From positions 372,001 to 436,000 of the forward strand of contig JBGPHC010000001.1 in assembly GCA_041484195.1 (NCBI GenBank): a DNA stretch of 64,000 bases. Reading direction: 5' to 3'. Source of the DNA: PSRI01 sp041484195 (GTDB lineage: Bacteria; Bacteroidota; Bacteroidia; Chitinophagales; Chitinophagaceae). This document shows, piece after piece, positions 9,277-17,797 of this stretch; position 1 is the stretch's first letter; each line of letters opens with the position of its first letter. The translations under genes and the position numbers were made by a program. The notes under the pieces were generated by a model. That model saw only the letters and a program-made list of their open reading frames with translations. It was not told the DNA's origin and made no database searches.

Positions 9277-10380
9277 TTACTGGTTGTCTGTAAATTCATC
9301 GTAGATCATCAGTGCATTATGTGTGATCAATTTTTGCCCCGATTGAATGCCGCTGCTGATATAGGTTTTATCGCCCACGATTTTCAGGATACTGATCTCA
9401 TTCACCTTCAGATCGCAGTTACTATTATAGGCTACCACGAAGGTTTTGCCGTTTTCTTCTACTACCGCTGAAGCAGGAATTGAGATGGCTTTTTTATTTT
9501 CCGTATTCGTGACCACAACATTGGCGAACATTTCAGGCTTCAGAGCCAGGTCGGGATTAGTCAACCTTACCCTAACGCGCAGCACCTTATTCGTGGGATC
9601 GAGCACCGTGCTGATCTTGTCGATCACCCCGGAATAGATTTTATCGGGAAAGGCCAGGGTGGATACTGTGGCAGCATAGCCTTCTTTTACCCTGGATATA
9701 TCGGCCTCGAATACATTCGCCCAAATCCAAACATCCTTTAGGTTGGAAATTGTAAATAAATTGTCACTCATGTCCAGCCTGATAAAACTCCCCGCATTCA
9801 CTTTCTTTTCAACAATAAATCCGCTGATGGGGGCCTTGACATAGTAAATACCACCGGGTTGGGTATTACCTCCACCATTGATCCTGATCAGCGATTCAAT
9901 CTTATTTCTAAGCGCCTCTGCCTTTTCATAATTCCCTTTGGCTTCTTCATATTCCTTCTGGCTGCTGATTCCATTCTTGTAAAGCGATTCCGCATTGTCC
10001 ATTTGTCTCTTTGCTATTTTCAGGTCGGCTTCTGCACTCGTCAGATCGTTATAATTGGCTGCCACGTCAGCGCTCCTAATCACGGCCAATACCTGGCCGG
10101 CGCTCACCTTATCACCAAAGGACACTTTCACCTCCAGCACTTGGCCGCTACTGTTAGGGAATACCTTCACTATCTTATTTTCATCAAAAGAAACCTCCCC
10201 GGACAAGTGCAATTCGTCGTTGATGGGTTCATAGCGGGCAGTATCAATCTTTACCATATTCTGCATGGTATCGCTCAGGCAAAATGGCTTCTTTTCTTCT
10301 TTTACCCCGGGTTTTGCCTTGCATCCCCATATTCCGGAAACGACAAGAACCAGGCAGACAGGCAATAGGCAATTTTTCAT
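9277..10380 (-). CDS. RND efflux periplasmic adaptor (CzcB/CusB-like lipoprotein)
   Basis: A 367-residue membrane fusion protein linking the RND pump to the outer-membrane channel. The N-terminus has a hydrophobic stretch followed by SGIWGCK, a lipobox-like site with Cys near residue 20. Then come a lipoyl/biotinyl-like half (GQVLEVKVSFGDKVSAGQVL near residues 78-98), an alpha-helical hairpin (about 105-165), the second lipoyl half (YYVKAPISGFIVEKKV), and beta-barrel and membrane-proximal domains. No metal-binding C-terminal domain or His-rich N-terminal extension is visible. It is the middle gene of the efflux operon, 19 bp after the TolC-like gene. Confidence 0.9.
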   Translation of the reverse strand: MKNCLLPVCLVLVVSGIWGCKAKPGVKEEKKPFCLSDTMQNMVKIDTARYEPINDELHLSGEVSFDENKIVKVFPNSSGQVLEVKVSFGDKVSAGQVLAVIRSADVAANYNDLTSAEADLKIAKRQMDNAESLYKNGISSQKEYEEAKGNYEKAEALRNKIESLIRINGGGNTQPGGIYYVKAPISGFIVEKKVNAGSFIRLDMSDNLFTISNLKDVWIWANVFEADISRVKEGYAATVSTLAFPDKIYSGVIDKISTVLDPTNKVLRVRVRLTNPDLALKPEMFANVVVTNTENKKAISIPASAVVEENGKTFVVAYNSNCDLKVNEISILKIVGDKTYISSGIQSGQKLITHNALMIYDEFTDNQ

Positions 10381-10399
10381 TATGGGGAAAATTGTATGA

Positions 10400-11674
10400 T
10401 TATTTTACAGAATCCATCCCTGTTTCAAAATTCAATTCCTGTTTCGCAAGCTGCAGATTGAGCTGCTGTAAATGCAATTTCAATTGCGATTCTTTGTAGG
10501 CATCAAAAAAATCAATGAATTCCACCAGGCCGATCTGTCTTTGTGTATAGCTCTCCATCATATTTTTCAAAAGAATTTCATATTTATTGTAGAATTCTTG
10601 CTGCATCTGACTACTTTGATGCCGGATCATCATGAGTTTTTGGTAAGCGTTCTGAACCCGGTTCCTCAGTTGCAAATCCGTCTCCAGCAGATTTGTCTCT
10701 TCCTGTTTTATGGAAAATCCTGCTGACTTTATATTCCCCTGGTTACGGTTCCAGAGAGGCAAAGGGAGCGAGATACCCAATCCAACATAATAAGGGGTAT
10801 AGTTGCTATTATGATCGTATTCGGGTCCCAACAAAACATCGGGCACTCTTAATGACTTCTGGTAAACGAGATTTTGTTGTTGAAATCTGAGCTGCTCTTT
10901 TTGCAGCAGGTAGAGCGGATTATGCTGTCTGGCCTGGTTGATCAGGCTGTCCATTGGCAAGATGGTTGAATCCATTCCGGTATCCATCACTAGCGGTTGT
11001 ATGAATGCTTGAGTAGAATCGCCCAATAATGTTCTCAATTCCGCTTCCACGTCATTCAATTGTTTCTCATTCTCGGCCATGTCTTGCCGCAATGCCACTA
11101 TGAGCGCCTGCACACGCAGAAATTCCTTTTGGGCGATATTGCCTGCCTGCAACTGTCTTTCCATGCCGGCCAGCAGGATATTGAGCTGTTCCATTTGCCT
11201 TGTAAACAGCTGATGGTTGCCATCCAATTCCGCTATGCTGTAAAAATCTGAGCGAAGTTGATACCTGAGATTCCTCAGCAGATCCATGAGCTGCAATCGG
11301 CTCAGGTTCGCCGTAGTGGTCGCCAGGTTGATCAATTTCCCTCTTTTACCTGCCGTCCTGATGAGCTGCTGAATCTGCACAAAAAACTGCCCATCGGGCT
11401 CACCTGTCAATTCATTTTTACCATGAGTGAACCACTTATGGTGCGTGTACACGTTCTGGTCAGTAACAAGCACTGGATTATCCCATAATTTCGCCTGACT
11501 GATCAGCGCCTCACCGGCATCAATATTATATCGCGCGGCCAGGAGCAATAGATTTTTCTGCAGGAATATCTTTTCAGCATCCTGCAGCGACAAAGACAGA
11601 GTATCCGATACCTGGGCTTCGCCCGAAATGACAATAGAAAGTATAATGAACAGTGAAGCGAACCTGAATTTCAT
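10400..11674 (-). CDS. TolC-family outer-membrane efflux protein (CzcC-like)
   Basis: An outer-membrane channel of the TolC/CzcC family, first gene of the metal-efflux operon. A signal peptide (MKFRFASLFI... to about residue 21, GEAQ) is followed by long heptad-like helical segments such as the region near residues 155-215, and by the two TolC repeats. The frame is open to a start at 11704, but I chose ATG 11674. It places the signal peptide at the very N-terminus, and a -7-like element (CATTTTTG on the minus strand, 11702-11709) would put the transcript start inside the longer version. Upstream lies a four-copy GTTAA array, the best candidate operator in the window. Confidence 0.87.
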   Translation of the reverse strand: MKFRFASLFIILSIVISGEAQVSDTLSLSLQDAEKIFLQKNLLLLAARYNIDAGEALISQAKLWDNPVLVTDQNVYTHHKWFTHGKNELTGEPDGQFFVQIQQLIRTAGKRGKLINLATTTANLSRLQLMDLLRNLRYQLRSDFYSIAELDGNHQLFTRQMEQLNILLAGMERQLQAGNIAQKEFLRVQALIVALRQDMAENEKQLNDVEAELRTLLGDSTQAFIQPLVMDTGMDSTILPMDSLINQARQHNPLYLLQKEQLRFQQQNLVYQKSLRVPDVLLGPEYDHNSNYTPYYVGLGISLPLPLWNRNQGNIKSAGFSIKQEETNLLETDLQLRNRVQNAYQKLMMIRHQSSQMQQEFYNKYEILLKNMMESYTQRQIGLVEFIDFFDAYKESQLKLHLQQLNLQLAKQELNFETGMDSVK

Positions 11675-11721
11675 TGTCCTTATTTGGGATTGAAAGGTTC
11701 GCAAAAATGATTCTAAGTCGG

Positions 11722-11758
11722 GTTAATCTCACGTTAACGGCTGTTAAGCGATCGTTAA
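11722..11758 (+). promoter_or_regulatory. Four-copy GTTAA operator array upstream of the RND efflux operon
   Basis: GTTAA occurs at 11722, 11733, 11743 and 11754: four direct repeats at 11, 10 and 11 bp, all on one face of the helix and all on the same strand. The array ends 12 bp upstream of a -7-like CATTTTTG (minus strand, 11702-11709), about where a class II activator would touch the -33 region. The gene for an OmpR-family regulator ends 213 bp upstream of this array. Direct repeats with this period are typical of PhoB/OmpR-type winged-helix regulators; that this regulator binds here is inference. Confidence 0.65.
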
Positions 11759-11971
11759 GGATCCTTGTCAGCAAGCGTTTGCGGCATTCCGAATAAATGA
11801 GATTATAGCCAAGCGCTTTGCAAGTAACCTGGGGCAGGGAGATATATTCCTGATATAAGCAATTCCATACCGGATGGCGGTATGGCGCGAAATGAGTGAT
11901 GACTAATTGCAGCTTTCTGAAATCATGCAGGCACCGCTTCCTGGTTCATGGATTCACAAAATGAGGCTTGG

Positions 11972-12676
11972 TCAGGCGGTCTGTGCCGGCACATTAAACC
12001 GGAATCCTACGCCGTGGATGGTTTCAAGATTTATGTCGGGATCGGCTTTGAAATGTTTGCGCAGTTTGGTGATGAATACATCCATGCTCCGGCCCAGGAA
12101 ATAATCATCCTTACCCCATACATTCAGCAATACTTCTTCTCTTTTCAAAATATGATTCCGGTGTTCACAGAGAAATTTCAGTAGGTCCGCTTCTTTTTGC
12201 GTTAGGTTGGAGGAATTTCCCTTATCGTATATTTTGAGATCCGTGTAGGAAAATCGCAATTTGCCAATCACATATTCCTTCAAATCGTCGGAATGCAGTT
12301 TCCTGGTTCTGCGAAGGAATACTTCCATACGCAGGAGCAGCTCCTTCATGCTGAAGGGCTTCGTAATATAATCGTCTGCGCCGGTCTGAAAACCTTTCAA
12401 TTTATCTTCTTCCAGAGATTTCGCCGTGAGGAAGAGGATCGGTACTATATCAGACTTTTGCCGGATTTTTTTCGCGACCGAGAACCCATCTTTAGAGGGC
12501 ATCATGATATCCAGCAGGCAAATATCATATTCGTCATGTTGGAATTGCTGTATCGCCTGTTCTCCGTCGGGGCATAGCATTACCTGGTAACCTTCTTCTT
12601 CCAGGTTGTCTTTGATCACATAACCCAGCGACAGGTCGTCTTCCGCCAGCAATACTTTGGCTTTGGTAGATGGCAT
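11972..12676 (-). CDS. OmpR-family response regulator (RprY/CzcR-like)
   Basis: A 234-residue response regulator. The receiver domain (about 7-120) has the acidic pair AEDD, the phosphorylation site in CLLDIMMPSKDG (Asp near residue 56), the conserved Thr in LTAK and Lys in TKPFS. The C-terminal winged-helix domain (about 135-230) contains LTQKEADLLKFL and RSMDVFITKLRKHF. It follows its histidine kinase with a 9-bp gap, so the two are co-transcribed. The efflux operon begins 298 bp further on in the same direction. Sequence style resembles Bacteroidota RprY; target genes probably include those preceded by GTTAA arrays, though this is inferred from layout only. Confidence 0.93.
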   Translation of the reverse strand: MPSTKAKVLLAEDDLSLGYVIKDNLEEEGYQVMLCPDGEQAIQQFQHDEYDICLLDIMMPSKDGFSVAKKIRQKSDIVPILFLTAKSLEEDKLKGFQTGADDYITKPFSMKELLLRMEVFLRRTRKLHSDDLKEYVIGKLRFSYTDLKIYDKGNSSNLTQKEADLLKFLCEHRNHILKREEVLLNVWGKDDYFLGRSMDVFITKLRKHFKADPDINLETIHGVGFRFNVPAQTA

Positions 12677-12685
12677 AATCAGGTT

Positions 12686-13945
12686 TTAATTTGGTATAAC
12701 AATTCTAAATTCCGTGCCAATTCCAGGCACACTGCTTACCAGTATCCTTCCATGATGGGCGTCAACGATCTTTTTCACAAAATTCAGTCCCAGTCCAAAT
12801 CCTTTCACATTATGTACGTCACCCGTAGGCACCCGGTAAAATTTCTGAAATATCCTCCTGTGATATCTTTTGTCTATTCCAATTCCATTGTCTCTGATCG
12901 CAATAAAACTCTCGGATCCCATCCGCCCGGCCTCTATGACAATATGGGGATGGGAAGAATATTTGATCCCATTCTCAATGAGGTTCACCACCGCGAGCTC
13001 AAGGTGTTCCCGGTCGGCGGTGATCGTTGATTTTTCGTCCTCCAGCTTCAGTTCCACCTTTACGTCTCTTTCTTCCATCAACGGTTGCAATTTACTGACT
13101 GCCTGATCAATGATCTCCCGCACAGCGAAGACCTGTTTGTCCACCGCCAGGTCCTTCTTTTCTGATACTGCCATATTGAGCAGTCTTTCCACTTGTTCCT
13201 GCAGATGCTTGGTTTCACTTTTTATGATGCCCGCATACCTAATCAGTCGATCCTGTTGTGAACTTATATTGGGCTGAGACAACACTTCTGACGCGATTTT
13301 CATAACAGCCAGAGGCGTCTTGAATTCATGAGTGAAATTGTTCACAAAATCCTTTTGCACTTCCACCAGGAATTTTTGTTTATAGAAGTAAAACATGCTT
13401 ATCGCCAGCCCTATCAAAATCAGCATCAGGAATATGCTGCTTAGAATCCAGAAATTCATTTGCGACAAAATATACTTGCTCCGGTGCGGGAAATTCAGGA
13501 GGATATAATTGTATGGTTCGTGATAAACAGGCAGGTTGGAAACAGATTGCACCTCCCGGGAAGCTGGTGTTGGAATATAGCCTTCAAAATTGTATCGCTG
13601 TGCCCCACTGTCATAAATAGCCAGCTTGCAATCCGTGAGTACGTCAAAATCAACTAACTCATGCGTGAGGTAAAATACCAGGGTATCCTGGTTGAAAATA
13701 TTATCCGCCTTTATCAGAAAGGTATTTGCATTAGGCTGGGAAATAAGCTGATGCAGGTGCACCGAGGGGCTATAGGAAATATCCGCGTCTTCATACAAAC
13801 CCCTGATACTCTTGACTACATTGGTGTTAAATTGCTTTTTCTCCAGGTTGTAGATATGATTGAGCCAGTATAATTGTATGGCGATGATCATACCAATGAT
13901 CACCGTCCCGGTCAGCACAACCCATTTTAGAGTGGTTGAACGCAT
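12686..13945 (-). CDS. Sensor histidine kinase (RprX/CzcS-like)
   Basis: A 419-residue membrane sensor kinase. TM1 (about 8-28) and TM2 (about 170-190) flank a periplasmic sensor domain of about 140 residues. The HisKA dimerisation domain follows with FTHEFKTPLAVMKIASEVL (phospho-His near residue 207), then the HATPase domain with NLIENGIKYSS, DNGIGID and KGFGLGLNFVKKIV. No HAMP domain is evident; the kinase core begins soon after TM2. It is first in an operon with the response regulator. The upstream gap carries phased TTAA-type repeats (14024-14102), suggesting autoregulation. The stimulus is unknown; metals, cationic peptides or envelope damage would fit the neighbours. Confidence 0.92.
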   Translation of the reverse strand: MRSTTLKWVVLTGTVIIGMIIAIQLYWLNHIYNLEKKQFNTNVVKSIRGLYEDADISYSPSVHLHQLISQPNANTFLIKADNIFNQDTLVFYLTHELVDFDVLTDCKLAIYDSGAQRYNFEGYIPTPASREVQSVSNLPVYHEPYNYILLNFPHRSKYILSQMNFWILSSIFLMLILIGLAISMFYFYKQKFLVEVQKDFVNNFTHEFKTPLAVMKIASEVLSQPNISSQQDRLIRYAGIIKSETKHLQEQVERLLNMAVSEKKDLAVDKQVFAVREIIDQAVSKLQPLMEERDVKVELKLEDEKSTITADREHLELAVVNLIENGIKYSSHPHIVIEAGRMGSESFIAIRDNGIGIDKRYHRRIFQKFYRVPTGDVHNVKGFGLGLNFVKKIVDAHHGRILVSSVPGIGTEFRIVIPN

Positions 13946-14249
13946 GAAGACTTAATTCGTGAGACCATAATTACAAAATTGCCCTCAATTACTATTGCCA
14001 CCTTTGTGCCTGCCCATTTTCATGTTAACTCTTAGTTAAGCTGGCTTCAGGCCAGTCATTGCAGCCTTCACCTTTCCTTAACACTGGTTAAATTCCGGTT
14101 AACCAGGCCCCAAAATTTGATACAGGCAGTCGAATTGCACAAATTGCAGGTAGAACACATGACCGGCCAACTCAAAATTATTTCAAATTAATTCACCTAG
14201 GTCGGTTAACGCTGAATGAAGGACTCCTTGTCCCTTAAAACAGGTAAGG
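13946..14249. other. Divergent intergenic region between the kinase and the GH18-CE4-GT2 gene
   Basis: This 304-bp gap separates divergent genes. It holds the GTTAA boxes described at 14024-14102, a small 5-bp inverted repeat (CTGGC/GCCAG, 14041-14055) and a single further GTTAA at 14205. I see no small ORF or RNA gene. A poor -7 match for the kinase (CAATTTTG on the minus strand, 13974-13981) is the only promoter-like element found. Confidence 0.5.
14024..14102 (+). promoter_or_regulatory. GTTAA box clusters upstream of the two-component operon
   Basis: There are two clusters. GTTAA occurs at 14024 and 14035 (11 bp apart). CTTAA at 14077 is followed by GTTAA at 14087 and 14098 (10 and 11 bp). 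The second cluster is embedded in a perfect 8-bp inverted repeat, CTGGTTAA and TTAACCAG, at 14084-14106. The period and core are the same as in the arrays upstream of mprF and the efflux operon, suggesting that the regulator acts on its own promoter and perhaps on the divergent polysaccharide gene. Confidence 0.55.
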
Positions 14250-14294
14250 ATGTTCCTTCATTCTCTTTATAAAACTGAAAATATTGCACCGACC

Positions 14295-17200
14295 ATGCAT
14301 ACCGATTACCAGGTTTTTCAAACCAATAATTCCTCGCGTTGGCGACGATTCAAGTGGACCACAAGGATATTCTTTTTCATTGCCTTTTTCTTAGTGGGAG
14401 TATTGGTGCTGGCGGTCATCAAGAACGTGAATCCTTCGCTTCCTCTATTGGAAGAAAAAGCCAGTGTATATGAAAAAATCCTTCAACCCAAGGCCGAGAT
14501 CACTTTCGCACATAGCCGCAATAAAGCATACCAGGGTTTCAAAGATGTATTGGTTAACAGCAAACCCGCAGCGTCGCATGCCGGCGCCGGTAGCCAGACC
14601 AACCTGATAAGGGCCGCTTTCTATACACCCTGGAAGGCGGATGCAAAAAGTTCCTTGAGACAATTCGGAAACAAATGCAATACTATTATACCCGAATGGT
14701 TCTTTATCAATCCGCGCACTTATCAGTTGGATAACCGCTTGGATACCGCTTCCCTGCGTCTTATGAAGGAAAAGAATCTCCGCATCATCCCGATCATTTC
14801 AAATTTCCGTTCAGCATCAGATAGCGTGCGACAGGGATATTTTGATGCCGCAACCGCGCATGTGCTCCTAAATAACACGGCCATTCGGCAAAGGTTTATA
14901 AAATCCCTGGTTGATACTCTTAATAAATACGGGCTCCAGGGAGTGAATATTGATTTTGAGGAATTGAAGGAAAAAAATAATGAACATCTGGTGAAGTTCC
15001 AGAAAGAACTGTTCCGGGCCCTGCATCCTCAAAATAAATTGGTGACCATCGACATCAGTCCCAACAATGAAGACTATGACTATAAAGCATTAGCCGAATA
15101 CAATGATTATATCGTGCTGATGGCCTATGACCAGCACTACGATGAAAGCGTTCCTGGACCTATATCAGACCAGAAATGGGTGGAAGCAGCGCTGGATCAA
15201 ACTGCGAAGGAGGTCCCTTCAAGCAAGATCATTCTGGGAATGGCCGACTATGGTTATGACTGGAGCGACAGCGGGCGGGGCGAATCCATTTCTTACCAGG
15301 ATGCGCTGGCGCTTGCCGAAAAATATAACGCGGTAATTGATTACGACAATGACAGCTACAATCTTCATTTCTCTTATGTGAATAAGGAATTTGACGAAGA
15401 CCGCAACCTGAATGTGATGGTAAAGCACGAAGTATGGTTCACAGATGCCGGCACCATTTACAATAGTCTGCGCTTTAGCGACGAATACCGCACCGCTGGC
15501 ACCGTCATCTGGCTCTTGGGAAGTGAGGATAAGAGGATCTGGAATTTTTATAATCGGGACCTGTCCAATGCAGCATTGCAACTATCTCCTTTTAATTATG
15601 CTTCCCTCCGCGAAGTGCCAACCAATCCGGATGATGTGGTATTTCAAGGTGAAGGTGAATTACTGGATATTCAGGCTTCTCCGCAAAATGGAGAGATAAA
15701 ACTGGAAGTTGATACAGCGGAACAGATCATTTCTGAACAGACTTATGAACAACTTCCTTCTCCATTTGTCATCAGGAAATTCGGAGAGGATACCAGTGCC
15801 GCCAACCGCAAGATCATTCTCACATTTGACGATGGCCCCGACCCAAGATGGACACCCAAAGTGCTTGACATATTGGAGAAGGAACATATTCCAGCTACAT
15901 TTTTTATTGTAGGCATCCAGGGCGAAAAAAATATTCCGATCCTTCGCAGAATTTATAAGGACGGATTCGAGATCGGCAATCACACATTCACCCACAGCAA
16001 TATTGCAGACATGAGCGCTGACCGGGCCACTCTGGAAATGAAGCTGACCCGGCTCTTGATCGAATGTACAACCGGCCGGTCCACAATCCTGTTCCGGGCT
16101 CCATATAATGCCGACTCCGAACCCCGCACTTACCAGGAATTATTGCCCATCGCCCGCGGTAAAATGCACCATTATTATACGATTGGGGAATCAATTGATC
16201 CTATGGATTGGGAACCTGGCGTAAGCTCCGATTCCATTGTATCAAGGGTTGCGAGGATAGAAACAGAAAAATTGGGGAATATCATTTTGCTGCACGATGC
16301 AGGCGGCGATACCCGTCAGGCTACTATCGATGCACTACCCCGGATCATCAAACATTTCAAGGACAAGGGATACCATTTCACCACTGTTGCCGACCTGATT
16401 GGAAAAACTAAAGATGATGTAATGCCTGTTCTGCCCGATGGAAATGAAAAATGGCTGATCAAATTCAATTTCTTGATGGCAGAAGCTACCTATTGGGGCG
16501 GACAATTATTGTTTTCATTATTCCTGGTGGGCATTGCATTATCCATTGGAAGAATGATCTTGGTGGGTGTCCTCGCCTATTTGCAAAAACGAAAAGAAAA
16601 GAAACTAGCCATTTCAGGCATCGCCGGCCCCGTCTTGCCAACTCCCCTGGTCTCCGTGATCGTTCCTGCCTATAATGAAGAAGTAAATGCCGCGAGAACC
16701 ATCAAGAGTTTGCTGGATCAGGATTACGAAAACCTGGAAATCATTTTCGTGGATGACGGTTCATCAGACCATACCCATCAGGTTGTTACCGAAGCATACG
16801 GACAGCATGAAAAACTAAGGGTTTATACGAAGAATAACGGCGGCAAGGCATCGGCGCTCAATTATGGGATCAATCTTTCGGATGCTGAATTTGTGGTATG
16901 TATTGATGCAGATACTCAACTGAGCCCTGATGCGGTTACTAGACTCATGAAAAGATTCAGGAACAAGTCCGTTGGAGCCGTAGCGGGTAATGTGAAAGTG
17001 GGTAATGAACTGAATCTGCTCACCCGTTGGCAAAGTATTGAATATATCACCTCGCAGAATTTTGACAGGCGTGCATTTGACCTGCTGAATTGCATTACAG
17101 TTGTTCCCGGCGCCATAGGTGCCTTTCGTAAGGAAGCCATCACAGCGGCCGGCCTCTTTACATCAGACACGCTTGCCGAAGATTGCGACCTCACCATCCG

Positions 17201-17744
17201 GCTACTACGCTGTGGCTACACCGTCAGCAATTGCCCCGAAGCGATTTCCTATACCGAAGCTCCCGAAACATTCAGGGGATTCATGAACCAACGTTTCCGC
17301 TGGAGCTTTGGAGTAATGCAATCATTCTGGAAACATCGCGATGCATGTTTCAATCCAAAATACAAGGCGCTGGGCATGGTGGCATTGCCCAATATTCTAA
17401 TCTACCAGATGATTCTTCCGATTCTGTCTCCCCTTGCAGACCTTATCCTGTTGCTCAGTCTGGTGGCGGCGGGATTCCACATCGTGGATATTGGGCTGGG
17501 CGGAATATTGTTTTATTATGGCATATTCACGCTGGTTGACGTGGCTGGAGCAGCCGTGGCTTTCGCATTTGAAAACCAAAACCTGAACAAATTGTGGTGG
17601 ATGATTCCGCAGCGACTGGTGTACAGGCAACTCATGTACTATGTTTTGATAAGGTCGGCCCGCAAGGCTATCAAGGGCGAATTACAGGGATGGGGGAAGC
17701 TGAACCGTAGCGGAAACGTTAAGCATCTTGTCATTTCACGATAA
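14295..17744 (+). CDS. Trifunctional GH18 / NodB deacetylase / processive GT2 protein
   Basis: A protein of about 1149 residues with three enzyme domains. TM1 (about 20-40) anchors a GH18 domain (about 95-425) whose catalytic strand reads GVNIDFEEL near residue 216. A CE4 polysaccharide deacetylase follows (about 505-690) with TFDDGPD near 510 and the metal motif NHTFTH near 561. A second TM (about 735-765) leads to a GT2 domain (about 785-1010) with VIVPAYNEE, the DxD in CIDADTQ near 868, and the processive-synthase motif QRFRW near 999, then C-terminal membrane helices. The topology puts GH18 and CE4 outside and GT2 inside, as expected for making, deacetylating and trimming an N-acetylglucosamine-type polymer. 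The frame opens at 14250, but the ATG at 14295 gives the natural N-terminus. The upstream gap is shared with the two-component operon. Confidence 0.9.
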   Translation: MHTDYQVFQTNNSSRWRRFKWTTRIFFFIAFFLVGVLVLAVIKNVNPSLPLLEEKASVYEKILQPKAEITFAHSRNKAYQGFKDVLVNSKPAASHAGAGSQTNLIRAAFYTPWKADAKSSLRQFGNKCNTIIPEWFFINPRTYQLDNRLDTASLRLMKEKNLRIIPIISNFRSASDSVRQGYFDAATAHVLLNNTAIRQRFIKSLVDTLNKYGLQGVNIDFEELKEKNNEHLVKFQKELFRALHPQNKLVTIDISPNNEDYDYKALAEYNDYIVLMAYDQHYDESVPGPISDQKWVEAALDQTAKEVPSSKIILGMADYGYDWSDSGRGESISYQDALALAEKYNAVIDYDNDSYNLHFSYVNKEFDEDRNLNVMVKHEVWFTDAGTIYNSLRFSDEYRTAGTVIWLLGSEDKRIWNFYNRDLSNAALQLSPFNYASLREVPTNPDDVVFQGEGELLDIQASPQNGEIKLEVDTAEQIISEQTYEQLPSPFVIRKFGEDTSAANRKIILTFDDGPDPRWTPKVLDILEKEHIPATFFIVGIQGEKNIPILRRIYKDGFEIGNHTFTHSNIADMSADRATLEMKLTRLLIECTTGRSTILFRAPYNADSEPRTYQELLPIARGKMHHYYTIGESIDPMDWEPGVSSDSIVSRVARIETEKLGNIILLHDAGGDTRQATIDALPRIIKHFKDKGYHFTTVADLIGKTKDDVMPVLPDGNEKWLIKFNFLMAEATYWGGQLLFSLFLVGIALSIGRMILVGVLAYLQKRKEKKLAISGIAGPVLPTPLVSVIVPAYNEEVNAARTIKSLLDQDYENLEIIFVDDGSSDHTHQVVTEAYGQHEKLRVYTKNNGGKASALNYGINLSDAEFVVCIDADTQLSPDAVTRLMKRFRNKSVGAVAGNVKVGNELNLLTRWQSIEYITSQNFDRRAFDLLNCITVVPGAIGAFRKEAITAAGLFTSDTLAEDCDLTIRLLRCGYTVSNCPEAISYTEAPETFRGFMNQRFRWSFGVMQSFWKHRDACFNPKYKALGMVALPNILIYQMILPILSPLADLILLLSLVAAGFHIVDIGLGGILFYYGIFTLVDVAGAAVAFAFENQNLNKLWWMIPQRLVYRQLMYYVLIRSARKAIKGELQGWGKLNRSGNVKHLVISR

Positions 17745-17770
17745 AAAAACGAGTATTTACTCAGAAGGAT

Positions 17771-17778
17771 TAAATTTG
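17771..17778 (+). promoter_or_regulatory. -7 promoter element for tatC
   Basis: TAAATTTG matches TAnnTTTG. It lies 19 bp before the TTG start at 17798 and 91 bp before the alternative ATG at 17870. No TTG is seen at the right distance for a -33 element. Confidence 0.4.
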
Positions 17779-17797
17779 CCCCCTCAAATACCAAGGA

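Noticed and set aside
17751..17762. GAGTA/TACTC palindrome just after the trifunctional gene
   Set aside because: Stem too short and loop of two bases; not a credible terminator.
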